DNA of 64,000 nt from Fimbriimonadaceae bacterium (GCA_019454105.1 CP075364.1:1181362-1245361), one strand, 5' to 3'. Positions 1-8,974 are shown, counted from the stretch's first letter. The notes: generated from the letters alone by a model not told the origin. Made by a program: numbers and translations.

Positions 1-291
1 AACAATGGCGACCCCGAGACCTTTATCGGCTCGGCCGACATGATGCGCCGCAACCTAGACAGGCGGATCGAGGTTTTGGTGCCGGTTCAGGATCCGCGCA
101 TGGTCGCCTATCTTCGAGACACGGTGCTCCTTCCGCACTTCATGGACAACCAGAACGCTTGGGAACTTCTCCCGACTGGGCTTTACCGTCGCATACGGCC
201 GGCAAGAGACGCGGCCCCGTTTGAGCTCCAACGGTTCCACATGCAGCATCCGGCTTCCGCTCTCGTGCCGAACTCTCAGATCCCGGCGTAG
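1..291 (+). CDS. ppk1: Polyphosphate kinase 1, C-terminal fragment (gene enters from the left edge)
   Basis: The frame is open from base 1 and ends at TAG 289-291, so only the last 96 codons are present. The fragment contains GSADMMRRNLDRRIEVL, characteristic of the C-terminal phospholipase-D-like domain of PPK1, the enzyme that builds polyphosphate from ATP. Catalytic histidines and the ATP-binding head domain lie outside the window and cannot be checked. The stop region overlaps the convergent murB gene by 16 bp. Identification rests on this one diagnostic phrase and the chain that follows it. Confidence 0.85.
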   Translation, partial: NNGDPETFIGSADMMRRNLDRRIEVLVPVQDPRMVAYLRDTVLLPHFMDNQNAWELLPTGLYRRIRPARDAAPFELQRFHMQHPASALVPNSQIPA

Positions 292-1238
292 CCCGACCAG
301 TCTCCCAAGTACAACACCTCTTCTTCCAGATCGACTTCAAATGTCTGGGCGACGCGTCGCTTCACCAGTCCGGCGAGTTGGCGGATGTCTGTCGCGGTGG
401 CACGCCCGGTGTTCACAATAAAGTTGGCGTGCTTCCGGGCGACGGCGGCCCCCCCGACTCTGAGTCCTGGCAGCCCAGCCCGCTCGATCAAGAAACCGGC
501 GGGCACGACTCCCGCCTCCTTGAGCTTCTCGGGGAGTTCGGCAAGGCTCTCTGCGAAGCGTCGGTCGGTCACGTTCTTGAAAAAACTGCCAGCGCTCGCC
601 TGCGGGGGTTGCTTGGAGATTCTTTGCCGCTGGTACTCCCGGGCTTCGTCAAAGATCGACTTGCGGTCGCGCACAGGCATCAAAAGCCGCACCCGAAGGA
701 GGGCCACAGCAGGAGGGTCGTCTCGCCTCAGGATCGAGTCACGGTACGAAAACTCCATGAATTCGGGATCGACCCACATCCGTTCGCCTTGGTGGACGAT
801 CTCCAAAGCCGTCAAGAACTCAGAGACGTTGCTCCGATAAGCCCCAGCGTTGCTCACGAGCGCGCCGCCCAAAGTGCCAGGAATCCCGACCGCGAACTCG
901 AGCCCCCCCAACCCGGCCTGGGCGGTCTTGAGGAACAGCTCTTGGAACAGGCACCCGCACTCGGCGACCACCTCGCCGTCCCGCCGAACATCGATCCGAC
1001 TGGCTTGGTTCAAGACCACGAACCACGGCACGCCTTGGTCCGAAGGGAGGACGTTGCTGCCCGAGCCGAGGACGGTGGTTCTCCAGTCCAATGACTGCGC
1101 CAGCAGCGCGGCTTCAGCCAGGTCGTCCAAGGTCGTCGCCGCGAAGAACCGCTCGGCAGGGCCGCCAGCGCGCAGCGTCGTCAAGGACCGCAACGACCGG
1201 TTGCGCTCGATTCGGGCCGGATCCAAGGAGATCGTCAC
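276..1238 (-). CDS. murB: UDP-N-acetylenolpyruvoylglucosamine reductase MurB
   Basis: A 320-residue flavoenzyme that reduces UDP-GlcNAc-enolpyruvate to UDP-MurNAc in cytosolic peptidoglycan synthesis. Visible family marks are the FAD-binding LGSGSNVLPSDQG, the GIPGTLGGALVSNAGAY segment, the YRDS tyrosine region, the catalytic-serine motif AGSFFKN (Ser218) and a C-terminal acidic DLEEEV. I chose GTG at 1236-1238 because it overlaps the tsaB stop as GTGA and because the 49 extra residues possible upstream are a shadow of tsaB in another frame. Last gene of a three-gene operon in which each junction is a 4-nt overlap. Confidence 0.93.
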   Translation of the reverse strand: MTISLDPARIERNRSLRSLTTLRAGGPAERFFAATTLDDLAEAALLAQSLDWRTTVLGSGSNVLPSDQGVPWFVVLNQASRIDVRRDGEVVAECGCLFQELFLKTAQAGLGGLEFAVGIPGTLGGALVSNAGAYRSNVSEFLTALEIVHQGERMWVDPEFMEFSYRDSILRRDDPPAVALLRVRLLMPVRDRKSIFDEAREYQRQRISKQPPQASAGSFFKNVTDRRFAESLAELPEKLKEAGVVPAGFLIERAGLPGLRVGGAAVARKHANFIVNTGRATATDIRQLAGLVKRRVAQTFEVDLEEEVLYLGDWSGYAGI

Positions 1239-1792
1239 GGCGTCTCCCGGACGATATGCGGAACCTTGGGCACCGAGATGCTCGGCTCGGACAGGTAGGC
1301 GGGGACGAGCTCGGACGGAGAGAGCTGACGGGTCATCGTGAGGGCCGCACGGGCCGCGTCCGGAAAGCCGTCGGCTCCCTCCCAACCGTAACCGCGCGCC
1401 CCCGAAGGCGGCTCGGCGACCGGGACGGGCTCTTGGCCCGGAGTCCGCAAGAGCCAGAGTCCCTTACGGACCGGGAGCGCGACAGACTCTTGAGGATCGA
1501 CCAGGTCGAACGCGCTGACGCCCCCGACGGGGCTACCCAACGCCAGGCCCCATGATTTCACCATCGTCACTCCGACCTTCACCCCAGAAAAACTGCCTGG
1601 ACCGACGTCAGCGACAAAGAGTCTGATGCTCTCGAGCCTCGCCCCGGCACGGTCGAGGGCCCCTTGCACCAGCTCCACGACGGCGCCGCTCGCAGCGCGA
1701 TGGGCCTCGGCCCGGCCGTGCGCGGTCAGTCCATGAGGCCCAATCAGGGCGACGGACACCCAGGGGCTGGAGGTCGAGACGACCAGCGTCAT
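1235..1792 (-). CDS. tsaB: tRNA threonylcarbamoyladenosine biosynthesis protein TsaB
   Basis: A 185-residue ASKHA-fold protein. TsaB is the partner of TsaD and TsaE in making t6A37 of ANN-decoding tRNAs. The signature DVGPGSFSGVKVGVTMVKSW around residues 62-81 matches the family GPGSFTGLR-type loop. At 185 residues it is shorter than the usual about 220-230; the missing part is in the poorly conserved C-terminal half. ATG at 1790-1792 overlaps the stop of the upstream gene (ATGA), and its own TGA overlaps the murB GTG, so translation is probably coupled. Confidence 0.88.
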   Translation of the reverse strand: MTLVVSTSSPWVSVALIGPHGLTAHGRAEAHRAASGAVVELVQGALDRAGARLESIRLFVADVGPGSFSGVKVGVTMVKSWGLALGSPVGGVSAFDLVDPQESVALPVRKGLWLLRTPGQEPVPVAEPPSGARGYGWEGADGFPDAARAALTMTRQLSPSELVPAYLSEPSISVPKVPHIVRETP

Positions 1793-2811
1793 GACGACGG
1801 CTCGACGAACAGGGCTTTGGCGAGGGCGTCAAGGGCCCGACGGTCGACGGCGATCGAGTCCGGAGTAGCGGAGCGGTACTGAACTGTCCACGTCAGGTTC
1901 TCGAAGTGGAACGTCCAATTGGCGATCGCCATTCGACCCTTCTCGGCTTCTCCATCTCGGAAGGTCATCCATGTCAGGGCCCCTGAGTCGGCCACTCTCG
2001 CCACCATGTCGCGCCGGACGCGCACCGACTTGAACTCGGCCAATCCTTCGCGCGCGGTCTCGGCATGGGCGCGCTCGGCGGCGGCACGGCTTTCGGGCCG
2101 TACTGCGAACCGAACGATCCCAGTGAGGGCCGGGTTGCTCAGTCGCCCATCGTCTCCCAGGGACCAACCCAAAGGCAATAGCGCGTTGAAACTTCGTCCT
2201 TCGGCCTTCCACGGCACCAAGACTTGGCCCCGCACCGGCTTCTTGCTCGGGTCGACGGGCTTCAGGGTCGTCGTCCGCTTCGGTGGCTCGATCACGACTG
2301 CCTTTTGTCCCGGCCCTTCTGCCGGAGGGAGCTCGCCGCTCACGGTGCGGAGCGTCATCAGGGCCCGACGCCAGTTCTGCTCAGCCGTGTCGGACTGTTC
2401 GGCTCCTGAGGTCAGCCGGAACTGAAGCTTTTCGACGGTCGCGACATAGAGGAGGCCTGTGACGCTCACCATGTCGCGACCCTGATCCTTGTAGGCGACT
2501 TTGGTCAAGAGGAGCGGGGCGCCGAGGATCTCTTCGGTCCATTGCCGGACCACTGTGCGTTGGAGCGTGCGGTTGACTTCCGCCTGAACTTGCTGCCAAG
2601 TCTCTTGGCTGTCTCGATAAGCGGCCCGGAACAGCTGCACCGTCGCCTTCTGGCCCCCTTCCAGCGGGATCTCGAACTCGTCGAAGAGCCGCGCCTTGGT
2701 GAGCTTCCACTCCCTTGGGTACTGAAAAGTCAGGCCCAGCGCCCTTTCGGTGTACTGAACCGTCTCAGGCTCCTGGCGAGTCAACAACGAGACAAGCAAC
2801 AGCGTCGTCAT
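1789..2811 (-). CDS. Secreted or surface protein of unknown function
   Basis: A 340-residue protein with a short hydrophobic N-terminus (TTLLLVSLL) that looks like a weak signal peptide. After it comes a domain of about 130 residues beginning GLTFQYPREWKLTK, which resembles PsbP/Mog1-like lipid- or ligand-binding folds (that match is inference). A proline-rich linker (about residues 160-200) leads to a second domain of similar size beginning with WKAEGRSFNALLPLGWSL, possibly a repeat of the first. It leads the tsaB-murB operon. A near-consensus TAATTG box lies 7 nt upstream of the ATG. No function can be assigned. Confidence 0.7.
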   Translation of the reverse strand: MTTLLLVSLLTRQEPETVQYTERALGLTFQYPREWKLTKARLFDEFEIPLEGGQKATVQLFRAAYRDSQETWQQVQAEVNRTLQRTVVRQWTEEILGAPLLLTKVAYKDQGRDMVSVTGLLYVATVEKLQFRLTSGAEQSDTAEQNWRRALMTLRTVSGELPPAEGPGQKAVVIEPPKRTTTLKPVDPSKKPVRGQVLVPWKAEGRSFNALLPLGWSLGDDGRLSNPALTGIVRFAVRPESRAAAERAHAETAREGLAEFKSVRVRRDMVARVADSGALTWMTFRDGEAEKGRMAIANWTFHFENLTWTVQYRSATPDSIAVDRRALDALAKALFVEPSS

Positions 2812-2894
2812 AGGTTTCCAATTAGGGACGTCCGACGAGTCGTGTGGGAACCGCGGTGCCCCGTCGCCTAAAGCTACCAGACCGTGGCCCTAGG

Positions 2895-2906
2895 TAGGAT
2901 GTCCTC
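2895..2906 (+). promoter_or_regulatory. -10 element (TAGGAT) 6 nt before a GTG start
   Basis: TAGGAT at 2895-2900 is followed by six bases and the GTG at 2907. This is the TANNNT-N5-8-start arrangement seen at several genes here and implies a leaderless or nearly leaderless mRNA. No clear -35 is visible. The same AGGA could alternatively act as a Shine-Dalgarno sequence. Confidence 0.45.
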
Positions 2907-3851
2907 GTGCCGCCTGGGGCTTGGATGGAACAAGAGATCCGCGAGCAGCCGTCGTTGCTTCGAGCTCAGGCGTCTCGGTACGAGGACGAGCTTCGTTCGG
3001 CCATGGGAGGTCTGCGTCCCCAACTCGTGGTGCTTGCGGCGCGTGGCTCCAGCGACCATGCGGCCCTCTATGCGCGGTACCTGATCGAGATCTTCCTCCA
3101 AATTCCCGTGTCGCTCGCAGCCCCTTCCGTCCTGACGCGCTATCGGTCGGAGGTCCGCTATCCGCCTTGTCTGATCGTCGGGATCTCGCAAAGCGGCGCG
3201 GCCCCGGACGTCGGCGAGGTCCTCGAATCGGCGCGGAACCATGGCCACTCGACTCTGGCCGTCACCAACTCGCCCGCCTCCCGCGTGGCCAGCGCGGCCG
3301 AGCACGCCCTCCTCTTGGACTGTGGGCCCGAAAGGTCGGTCGCAGCGACCAAGACTTACACCGCCTCCCTGCTGGCGATGGGCTGTCTCGTCCGAGCCCT
3401 CGGTGGCGAACTTCCCCCCATGGGCCTGCCCGACGAGGCGTGGCTCGACCGGTCGCGGTCGGCGGCAGAAGCCGCCTTAGGCCCCGTGCTCCGCTCAAAC
3501 CGGTGGTTCGCCCTGGGCCGTGGCCTCAGCTTCGCCTCGGCCCACGAAACGGCCCTGAAACTGATGGAATGCGCCCTCGTGCCGTGCAAGGCCTACTCCA
3601 CGGCCGACTTCCAGCACGGCCCGAGGGCCCTGGCCACTCATGGATCGACAGCCCTGGTCTTTGGCCAGCCCCCAGAGAGGCTCGAAGCCCAAGGGTGCGC
3701 GGTCGAACGGTTTCCTGACCCAGGCCATGGGCCGTGGTCCCCGATCGCTGAGATCATGACGGGCCAGTGGCTCGCCTTGCTCGCGGCGCGGGCCAAGGGC
3801 CTCGATCCCGACCAGCCAGACCATCTCACGAAGGTCACCCGGACGCTTTGA
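2907..3851 (+). CDS. SIS-domain sugar-phosphate isomerase/deaminase (GlmS isomerase-like)
   Basis: A 314-residue protein with two SIS domains (about residues 35-150 and 185-300), like the isomerase half of GlmS or NagB-II/AgaS deaminases, which act on glucosamine- or galactosamine-6-phosphate. It has the phosphate-binding loop GISQSGAAPDVGEVLE, the block GPERSVAATKTYTASLLAM and the GRGLSFASAHETALKLME segment. The glutamine amidotransferase domain of GlmS is absent, so it probably deaminates or isomerises rather than synthesising glucosamine-6-P. The start may instead be ATG 2925, which gives the family-typical MEQEIREQP beginning. It sits on the plus strand facing away from the tsaB-murB operon. 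Confidence 0.82.
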   Translation: MPPGAWMEQEIREQPSLLRAQASRYEDELRSAMGGLRPQLVVLAARGSSDHAALYARYLIEIFLQIPVSLAAPSVLTRYRSEVRYPPCLIVGISQSGAAPDVGEVLESARNHGHSTLAVTNSPASRVASAAEHALLLDCGPERSVAATKTYTASLLAMGCLVRALGGELPPMGLPDEAWLDRSRSAAEAALGPVLRSNRWFALGRGLSFASAHETALKLMECALVPCKAYSTADFQHGPRALATHGSTALVFGQPPERLEAQGCAVERFPDPGHGPWSPIAEIMTGQWLALLAARAKGLDPDQPDHLTKVTRTL

Positions 3852-4725
3852 GGCGCGGCCGGGAAGCGATGGCGAGGCCGGCCATCACGACGGCGAGGCC
3901 GACAAGGTCTGTCCACGCCGGAGGCGTGCCGAAAACGAGCCAGGCGCCGAAGGCGGCTGTGGGCGGTACGAAGTATTGGGTCAGCGTGGCCCGCGACGGT
4001 CCAACGTCAGCCACTCCCCGATAGTAACCGGCGAACGCCAAGACCCCGGCGACGACCACCAAGTAGGCCAACGAGGCCCACCCGACGGGGCTCACCGCGT
4101 CGAACCGGGTTTGGGCCAGCGCCAATCCCCCATAGGGCAAGAGGGCGACAAACGCGCCTGGGAGACTCAAAGTCAGCACACGAAGCGGATGGTCGCGCTG
4201 GAGAAGCGGCTGGTAGGCCACGACAGAGACGGCCCAGACCACGGCGGAGGCCAACACCAAGAGGACGCCCGTCCCCTGGCCGCCCGATTCCTGGGGCGCC
4301 CCGCCAAGAACTACCACCACCACGCCGAGAAAGGCGGTCGCCGATCCGATCCAAAGCTCACGCGTCCCTTTGTCCTGGCCCCGGAGGACGCTGAAGAGGG
4401 TGGTCCAGATCGGGGCGGTCGCCAAAGCGATAGCGGCCTGGGCGGGCGGAGCCGACCTCATTCCCTCAAGGAACAGCACCATATAAGCCCCGCTCCCGAG
4501 GAACCCGGCGACGTTGTACGGCCAGAACTCGCCCTTCGAATATGTGAGGTTCAACCGAGAGACGGCGCACCAAGCCACAAGGAGCGGGGCCATGAGCAGG
4601 AAACGGGCGAGCCCGGTCGCGGCGGGCGAGAAGTCGCGATAGCAAAGCTTGATGATGCTGAAGTTCAGGCCCCAGGCGACGACGACGAAGGCCAGAGCGG
4701 GATGAAAGCGGAGCCTGGCCAGCAC
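3835..4725 (-). CDS. EamA/DMT-family transporter
   Basis: A 296-residue membrane protein with about ten hydrophobic segments arranged as two EamA repeats (roughly residues 5-130 and 145-285), typical of drug/metabolite exporters. The beginning LARLRFHPALAFVVVAWGLNF is the usual first helix. I prefer GTG 4725 to the longer reading from 4779, which would add an Arg/Pro-rich non-membrane leader; TACTGT lies 4 nt before this GTG. The 3' end overlaps the convergent SIS-domain gene by 17 bp. Substrate unknown. Confidence 0.85.
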   Translation of the reverse strand: MLARLRFHPALAFVVVAWGLNFSIIKLCYRDFSPAATGLARFLLMAPLLVAWCAVSRLNLTYSKGEFWPYNVAGFLGSGAYMVLFLEGMRSAPPAQAAIALATAPIWTTLFSVLRGQDKGTRELWIGSATAFLGVVVVVLGGAPQESGGQGTGVLLVLASAVVWAVSVVAYQPLLQRDHPLRVLTLSLPGAFVALLPYGGLALAQTRFDAVSPVGWASLAYLVVVAGVLAFAGYYRGVADVGPSRATLTQYFVPPTAAFGAWLVFGTPPAWTDLVGLAVVMAGLAIASRPRLKASG

Positions 4726-4774
4726 CCCGACAGTATGGGGGCACCGAGGTGGCGCCCGGACCCGACCGGTCCTG

Positions 4775-4787
4775 TACAATCGATACG
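4775..4787 (+). promoter_or_regulatory. -10 element (TACAAT) 7 nt before ATG
   Basis: TACAAT at 4775-4780 with seven bases to the ATG at 4788 is a near-consensus -10 placed so that transcription would begin at or next to the start codon. No Shine-Dalgarno is present in the short interval. Confidence 0.55.
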
Positions 4788-5330
4788 ATGTCCAACGATT
4801 TGGCGAAATCGATCTACGAACTCAAGCAACAACTCTCCGAAGCGTTGGCCTCGGCAGAGCCCGAGCCGTTTGAGGACTTTTCGTTCGACTCGGAGCACGG
4901 CCCGGTACGCCTTTCGGAGTTGTTCGGCGACCACGAGGAAATGCTGTTGATCCACAACATGGGGGAGAGTTGCAGTTACTGCACGCTTTGGGCGGACGGG
5001 TTGAGCGGATTCGTGCCCCACCTGCGGGATCGGGCGGCCTTTGTGCTCGTTTCCCCCGACGACCTTGAGACCCAGAAGAGGATCAAGAACGAGCGCGGTT
5101 GGAAGCACCGGATGGTGCGCGACGCCAGCCGAGAGTTCTCGCGCCGGGCAGGCACCTACACCGATGAGCACGGCTGGTGGCCCGGCGTCTCGGGATTCCG
5201 CAAGACACCGGAGGGCATCGTCAGGACAGGAAGGGCCGACTTCGGACCAGGAGACGACTTCTGCGGCGTATGGCCGATGCTCGACCTCATCGGCGGCCCC
5301 AAGGGCTGGGAGCCGACGAACGCGGTCTAA
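4788..5330 (+). CDS. DUF899-like thioredoxin-fold protein
   Basis: A 180-residue soluble protein with the pattern of DUF899 proteins: an acidic N-terminal helix, then a thioredoxin-like core with MLLIHNMGESCSYCTLWADG (Cys62, Cys65), FVLVSPDDLETQKRIKNERGW, and a C-terminal GVSGFRKTPEGIVRTG. The CxxC-type pair and fold suggest a redox or thiol-related role, but the family has no established reaction. The ATG at 4788 is preferred to an upstream in-frame ATG at 4749 because of the promoter spacing. It overlaps the convergent acyP gene by 4 bp. Confidence 0.8.
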   Translation: MSNDLAKSIYELKQQLSEALASAEPEPFEDFSFDSEHGPVRLSELFGDHEEMLLIHNMGESCSYCTLWADGLSGFVPHLRDRAAFVLVSPDDLETQKRIKNERGWKHRMVRDASREFSRRAGTYTDEHGWWPGVSGFRKTPEGIVRTGRADFGPGDDFCGVWPMLDLIGGPKGWEPTNAV

Positions 5331-5593
5331 CGGGTCGGTCCAATCTTGAAACCGGGCTGTACGGCCAACTCCGACGGCGTCGCTTCCACAGACGCCACGC
5401 TCCCTGGTCCGAACCGCAAGGCGTCAAGGAACTCGTTCAACCGCGCATCGTCGCCACCGACCAGCGCCTCGACCTGTCCGTCAGTCCGGTTCCAGACCTC
5501 ACCTTCGAAGCCCAGCCGCTTGGCCACTTGGGCGGCATAGGCGCGAAACCCGACGCCTTGCACTGTCCCCGAGACCAGGACTCGCCAAGTCAC
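5327..5593 (-). CDS. acyP: Acylphosphatase
   Basis: An 88-residue protein matching acylphosphatase over its full length; the family hydrolyses carboxyl-phosphate bonds in small acyl phosphates. The phosphate loop SGTVQGVGFRAY carries catalytic Arg17, and VWNRTDGQVEAL carries catalytic Asn35. The start is GTG 5591-5593, overlapping the nadE stop as GTGA. Second gene of a nadE-acyP operon. Confidence 0.92.
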   Translation of the reverse strand: MTWRVLVSGTVQGVGFRAYAAQVAKRLGFEGEVWNRTDGQVEALVGGDDARLNEFLDALRFGPGSVASVEATPSELAVQPGFKIGPTR

Positions 5594-6450
5594 CGGTCGT
5601 CAACCGGACGCAGATAGTACTCGTTCACGGCCGTGTCGCTCACCATCGCTGAGGTGGGGAGGCGCCGCTTCCAGTGCGTGCCTTCCAAGCGCCGCAAGAC
5701 TGTCGCGACCGCCCCCTTATCGAACCCCCACTCGACGAGCTTCGAAGCCGGATTGCCCCGGACTAATTGGATCAGGATGGCGTCAACGGTCGCATAGTCG
5801 AGGCCGAAATCGCCCTCGTCGGTCTGACCCGGCACGAGGTCGGCGGTGGGGGGCTTGCTCACGACCCGCTCCGGGACGCCGAGTTCTCGGGCGACGGCCC
5901 AGACTTGAGTCTTGAAAAGGTCGCCGAGCGGGTTCACGGCCGGGGCGTCGTCGGCGTGCCAGGTGTAGTAGCCCATGAGGCGCTCGGTTTTGTTCGAGGT
6001 CCCGACCGGAAGAGCGCGGTCGCGGGCCGAGAGGTCATAGAGCACGGTCATGCGGCACCTGGCGCAGACGTTCCCTAACCGAAGGGAGTCGCCGTTCTCG
6101 CGGGCCTCGCACCAATAGCCGTCCACCATGGCGGTCATGTCGACCGTCTCGCAGCGGAGGCCGAAATGGTCAGCCACCAGCTCGGCGTCGCTCAAGCTCT
6201 CAGGAGACGAGAGCCGGTAGGGCATCCGCACGGCCAGAACGTTCTCGCCTCCGAACGCCCGCGCGGCCAGGGCCGCGCTGACGGCCGAATCGACGCCCCC
6301 GCTGAGTCCGATGACCGCCCGATCGAAGCCCCTTTGAGAGAACTCAGCCCGTAGGAAACGCACCAGCCACTCGACGACCAGCGGCGGATTGATCCGCAGC
6401 CATCGCTCTGTGTCCGGGGCCGGTGCCGCGCGATAGACGGGTACGGGCAT
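5590..6450 (-). CDS. nadE: NH3-dependent NAD+ synthetase
   Basis: A 286-residue enzyme that amidates nicotinic acid adenine dinucleotide to NAD+. The ATP-pyrophosphatase P-loop SGGVDSA is at about residues 50-56. GNVCARCRMTVLYDLSA and VGTSNKTERLMGYYTWHADDAPAVNPLGD are the conserved substrate and ATP blocks. No glutaminase domain is present, so ammonia or another protein supplies nitrogen. An open frame continues upstream to 6993 but reads through the oppositely oriented small membrane gene; ATG 6450 gives the normal family length. pnuC at 15.1 kb is the other NAD-related gene in the window. Confidence 0.92.
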   Translation of the reverse strand: MPVPVYRAAPAPDTERWLRINPPLVVEWLVRFLRAEFSQRGFDRAVIGLSGGVDSAVSAALAARAFGGENVLAVRMPYRLSSPESLSDAELVADHFGLRCETVDMTAMVDGYWCEARENGDSLRLGNVCARCRMTVLYDLSARDRALPVGTSNKTERLMGYYTWHADDAPAVNPLGDLFKTQVWAVARELGVPERVVSKPPTADLVPGQTDEGDFGLDYATVDAILIQLVRGNPASKLVEWGFDKGAVATVLRRLEGTHWKRRLPTSAMVSDTAVNEYYLRPVDDR

Positions 6451-6516
6451 TCGAAGCACGATGGTACCTACGAGGGCCCTTGCATCTTCGGCGCCGACAA
6501 AGGCGTACCCAACTTC

Positions 6517-6726
6517 ATGGGATCCGAGTTCTCTTTCGGAAAGATCCTTCTCTATATCGTCCTCGGGGCCGTCGCCCTTTGGGTCGGGTTCAAGGTCGTC
6601 GGGATCGCGATCGGCCTGTTGTGGAGCGTCGTTCTGCCCCTTGCCGTGTTCGCAGGGGTCGGGTATCTGGTTTATCGGGCCGTTCGCCCCAAGGCCCTTC
6701 CGGGCGGCGGTCGCGGACTTTCTTAA
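6517..6726 (+). CDS. Small membrane protein, two hydrophobic segments
   Basis: A 69-residue protein, mostly hydrophobic (KILLYIVLGAVALWVGFKVV, then LLWSVVLPLAVFAGVGYLVY), with a basic C-terminal tail. Gly and Val at regular spacing suggest two closely packed transmembrane helices. It is divergent from nadE (67 bp between starts) and 34 bp before the acylase gene. I see no recognisable Shine-Dalgarno directly before the ATG. Function unknown; the gene is supported mainly by its coherent membrane-protein composition. Confidence 0.55.
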   Translation: MGSEFSFGKILLYIVLGAVALWVGFKVVGIAIGLLWSVVLPLAVFAGVGYLVYRAVRPKALPGGGRGLS

Positions 6727-6760
6727 ACGAGTTGGCCTGAGACGGGGGTAAAAGGGCTCC

Positions 6761-8974
6761 ATGCTCGCACTAGCCCTTGCGGCTCTCCTGTCCAAGCCCG
6801 CGACCATTGAGCGAGACGACTTCGGGGTGCCGAGGGTCGTAGCGACGACCAAGTCGGAGCTCTTCCGCGGGTTTGGACAGGCTGTCGCAGAAGACCGGCT
6901 CTGGCAGTTAGAAACGAACCGACGCATGGCCAGGGGCGAGATGGCCGAGATCGAGGGCGACTCGGCGGTGGCGGCCGACATCGAGACGCGCAAGACCGGC
7001 TATAGCGCCGAAGAGCTGGACGCGATGTTCAAGGCGCTGCCAGCCGAGACCCGGGAAGCTTTCGAGGCCTACGCCGCGGGAGTGAACGAGGTGATGGCCC
7101 AGCGGGAGAAGTACGGCGCGCTTCCCTTCGAATATGAAGAAAGGAACCTGAGGCCCCGTCCCTGGACCACGACCGACTCGTGCGCGATCGCGGTCATGCT
7201 GGCGAGGCGGTTTGGAACCGGGGGCGCGGGCGAGCTGCGGAACATGGCCCTTTGGAAGTACCTCCAAAGCCAGCCGGTGAAGGACCGTGTCTTCGACGTG
7301 ATGGACGACCTTCTCTGGATCGACGACCCGAGGGCCCTTTGCACCCTGACCCAGGACGACGACCCGCTCAAATCGGCCGAGCCGCCCTTTCCCCGCTTCA
7401 CGAAGGCCGACACCGAGCGGCAGCTGAAGTCCTTGCCCGATGCCAACCTGCTCGAACTGGCCGGATCGATCCGGGCCGCCAACGGTGAGGCGTCACGGGA
7501 GGTCGCGGCCCGGATCGGGGCGCCGTCGTACACCGGATCCTACTGTATCGTGGTCGCGCCGTCACGATCGAAGACGGGCAATGCCTTGCTCTTGAGCGCG
7601 CCGCAGATGGGATTCTCGACCCCGGCGATCGTGCATGAGGTGGTGCTCGACGGGGCCGGGGTCCGGGTCGCTGGGATCAACGTGCCCGGGATCCCAGCGG
7701 TAGTGATCGGCACGACCCCGAACTTCGCCTGGGGAATGACCACCGGGGTGGCCGATACGGCCGACATCGTCGCCGCTCCGCTCTCGGGCGAGGACGCCTA
7801 TACCTATGGTGACGAGACTCGGCCGATCGAGAGACGGACGGAGACGGTGCGCGTGCTCGGCAAGGAGTCCCGGACGGTGGTCGTAGAACGGACGCACGAC
7901 GGCCCCGTCCTGCTCAAAAGCCGGTCGGGCAAGGCCGTCTTCAGTCAGCGGGCGTCGTGGTGGAAGAAGGAGCTTGACAGCTTCAGCAAGCTCATGGACC
8001 TTTATGGATCAATGACGGCGGCCGACATCGACCGTCACCTGGACGGCATCGCCGTGAACTTCAACCTGTTCTACGCGACGACGGGCGGGGAGACGGGCTG
8101 GAGGTTCACCGGCGCCCACCCGGTGCGCCCGGACGGGGTGGATCCCCGGTTTCCGATCCTTTCGGGGCCTGAGACGGATTGGAAGGGGTTCCGGAGCCAC
8201 GCCCGGTCGCCGCACGTGCTGAACCCCAAGTCGGGCTTAATGGTGAACTGGAACAACAAGCCCGTCGCTTGGTGGCCGAACGGCGACACCCCGGCCTGGG
8301 GAGAGGGCTTCCGGAACGAGCTGCTCGCGCGGGCTCTGGGATCCGGGCCTTTCTCGCCGTACGACCTTGAGCGGGCCGCCTGGGAGATCGCCCGCCGGGA
8401 GTCGGACTCCAACGGCCTCTTCGAGGCCCTTTTCCTCCAGGCCGCGCCGGCCGATTCGCGCGAGGGTCGGCTCATGCGGTCGTTCGACGGCTGGGCCGTG
8501 GACGGCTCGGCGGGGGCGATGCTTTACCAAGAGGCGGTCAAGAAGCTCCGGCGACTCGTGTTCCGCCAGCACGTCGGCAACTTCACGAGCGAGGCGTTCT
8601 TCGACCGCGCGGTCCAGCCGACGGTAATGCTCCGGGCCTTGCGGGGCGAGACGCGGTTCGACTACCTTCAGGGACGGTCGGCCGAGACCGTGGCCCGGCA
8701 GGCGCTCGAGGAAGCGGCGGCGGAACTGGCTCAAAAGCTCGGCCCCGACCCCGCGTTCTGGGGATTGAGCTATCAGGCGCCAAGTTTCTCGGCAGGGGGC
8801 GAGGCCCGGGTGCCCTACTCCAACCGGGGAACCTACATCCAAGTCGTCGAGCTCGGGAAGACGCCAGCGGGGCGGAGCGTGCTGCCTCCGGGGGTGCAAG
8901 AGGCTGGCGAGCACGAGGCCGACCAGACCCCCCTCGCCCGGGCGTGGACGTTCAAACCCATGCACCGGTTCTGA
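6761..8974 (+). CDS. Penicillin acylase family N-terminal nucleophile hydrolase
   Basis: A 737-residue member of the peptidase S45 (penicillin amidase) family, which cleaves amide bonds such as those of acyl-homoserine lactones or beta-lactam side chains. It has a short signal-like N-terminus (LALALAALL), the alpha-chain pattern ERDDFGVPRVVATT and FGQAVAEDRLWQLETNRR, and the candidate nucleophile in TGSYCIVVAPSRS (Ser260). In this family that serine becomes the N-terminus of the beta chain after autocleavage. NFAWGMTTG and a later conserved asparagine region follow. Family members usually have SNNW after the cleavage point; here it is SYCI, which may alter specificity. TAAAAG lies 6 nt before the ATG. 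Substrate unknown. Confidence 0.83.
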   Translation: MLALALAALLSKPATIERDDFGVPRVVATTKSELFRGFGQAVAEDRLWQLETNRRMARGEMAEIEGDSAVAADIETRKTGYSAEELDAMFKALPAETREAFEAYAAGVNEVMAQREKYGALPFEYEERNLRPRPWTTTDSCAIAVMLARRFGTGGAGELRNMALWKYLQSQPVKDRVFDVMDDLLWIDDPRALCTLTQDDDPLKSAEPPFPRFTKADTERQLKSLPDANLLELAGSIRAANGEASREVAARIGAPSYTGSYCIVVAPSRSKTGNALLLSAPQMGFSTPAIVHEVVLDGAGVRVAGINVPGIPAVVIGTTPNFAWGMTTGVADTADIVAAPLSGEDAYTYGDETRPIERRTETVRVLGKESRTVVVERTHDGPVLLKSRSGKAVFSQRASWWKKELDSFSKLMDLYGSMTAADIDRHLDGIAVNFNLFYATTGGETGWRFTGAHPVRPDGVDPRFPILSGPETDWKGFRSHARSPHVLNPKSGLMVNWNNKPVAWWPNGDTPAWGEGFRNELLARALGSGPFSPYDLERAAWEIARRESDSNGLFEALFLQAAPADSREGRLMRSFDGWAVDGSAGAMLYQEAVKKLRRLVFRQHVGNFTSEAFFDRAVQPTVMLRALRGETRFDYLQGRSAETVARQALEEAAAELAQKLGPDPAFWGLSYQAPSFSAGGEARVPYSNRGTYIQVVELGKTPAGRSVLPPGVQEAGEHEADQTPLARAWTFKPMHRF

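Noticed and set aside
5590-6993. 467-residue reading of nadE with a long N-terminal extension
   Set aside because: The first about 180 codons have no similarity to NAD synthetase and lie antisense to the small membrane gene and acylase start; the family-sized start at 6450 is sufficient.
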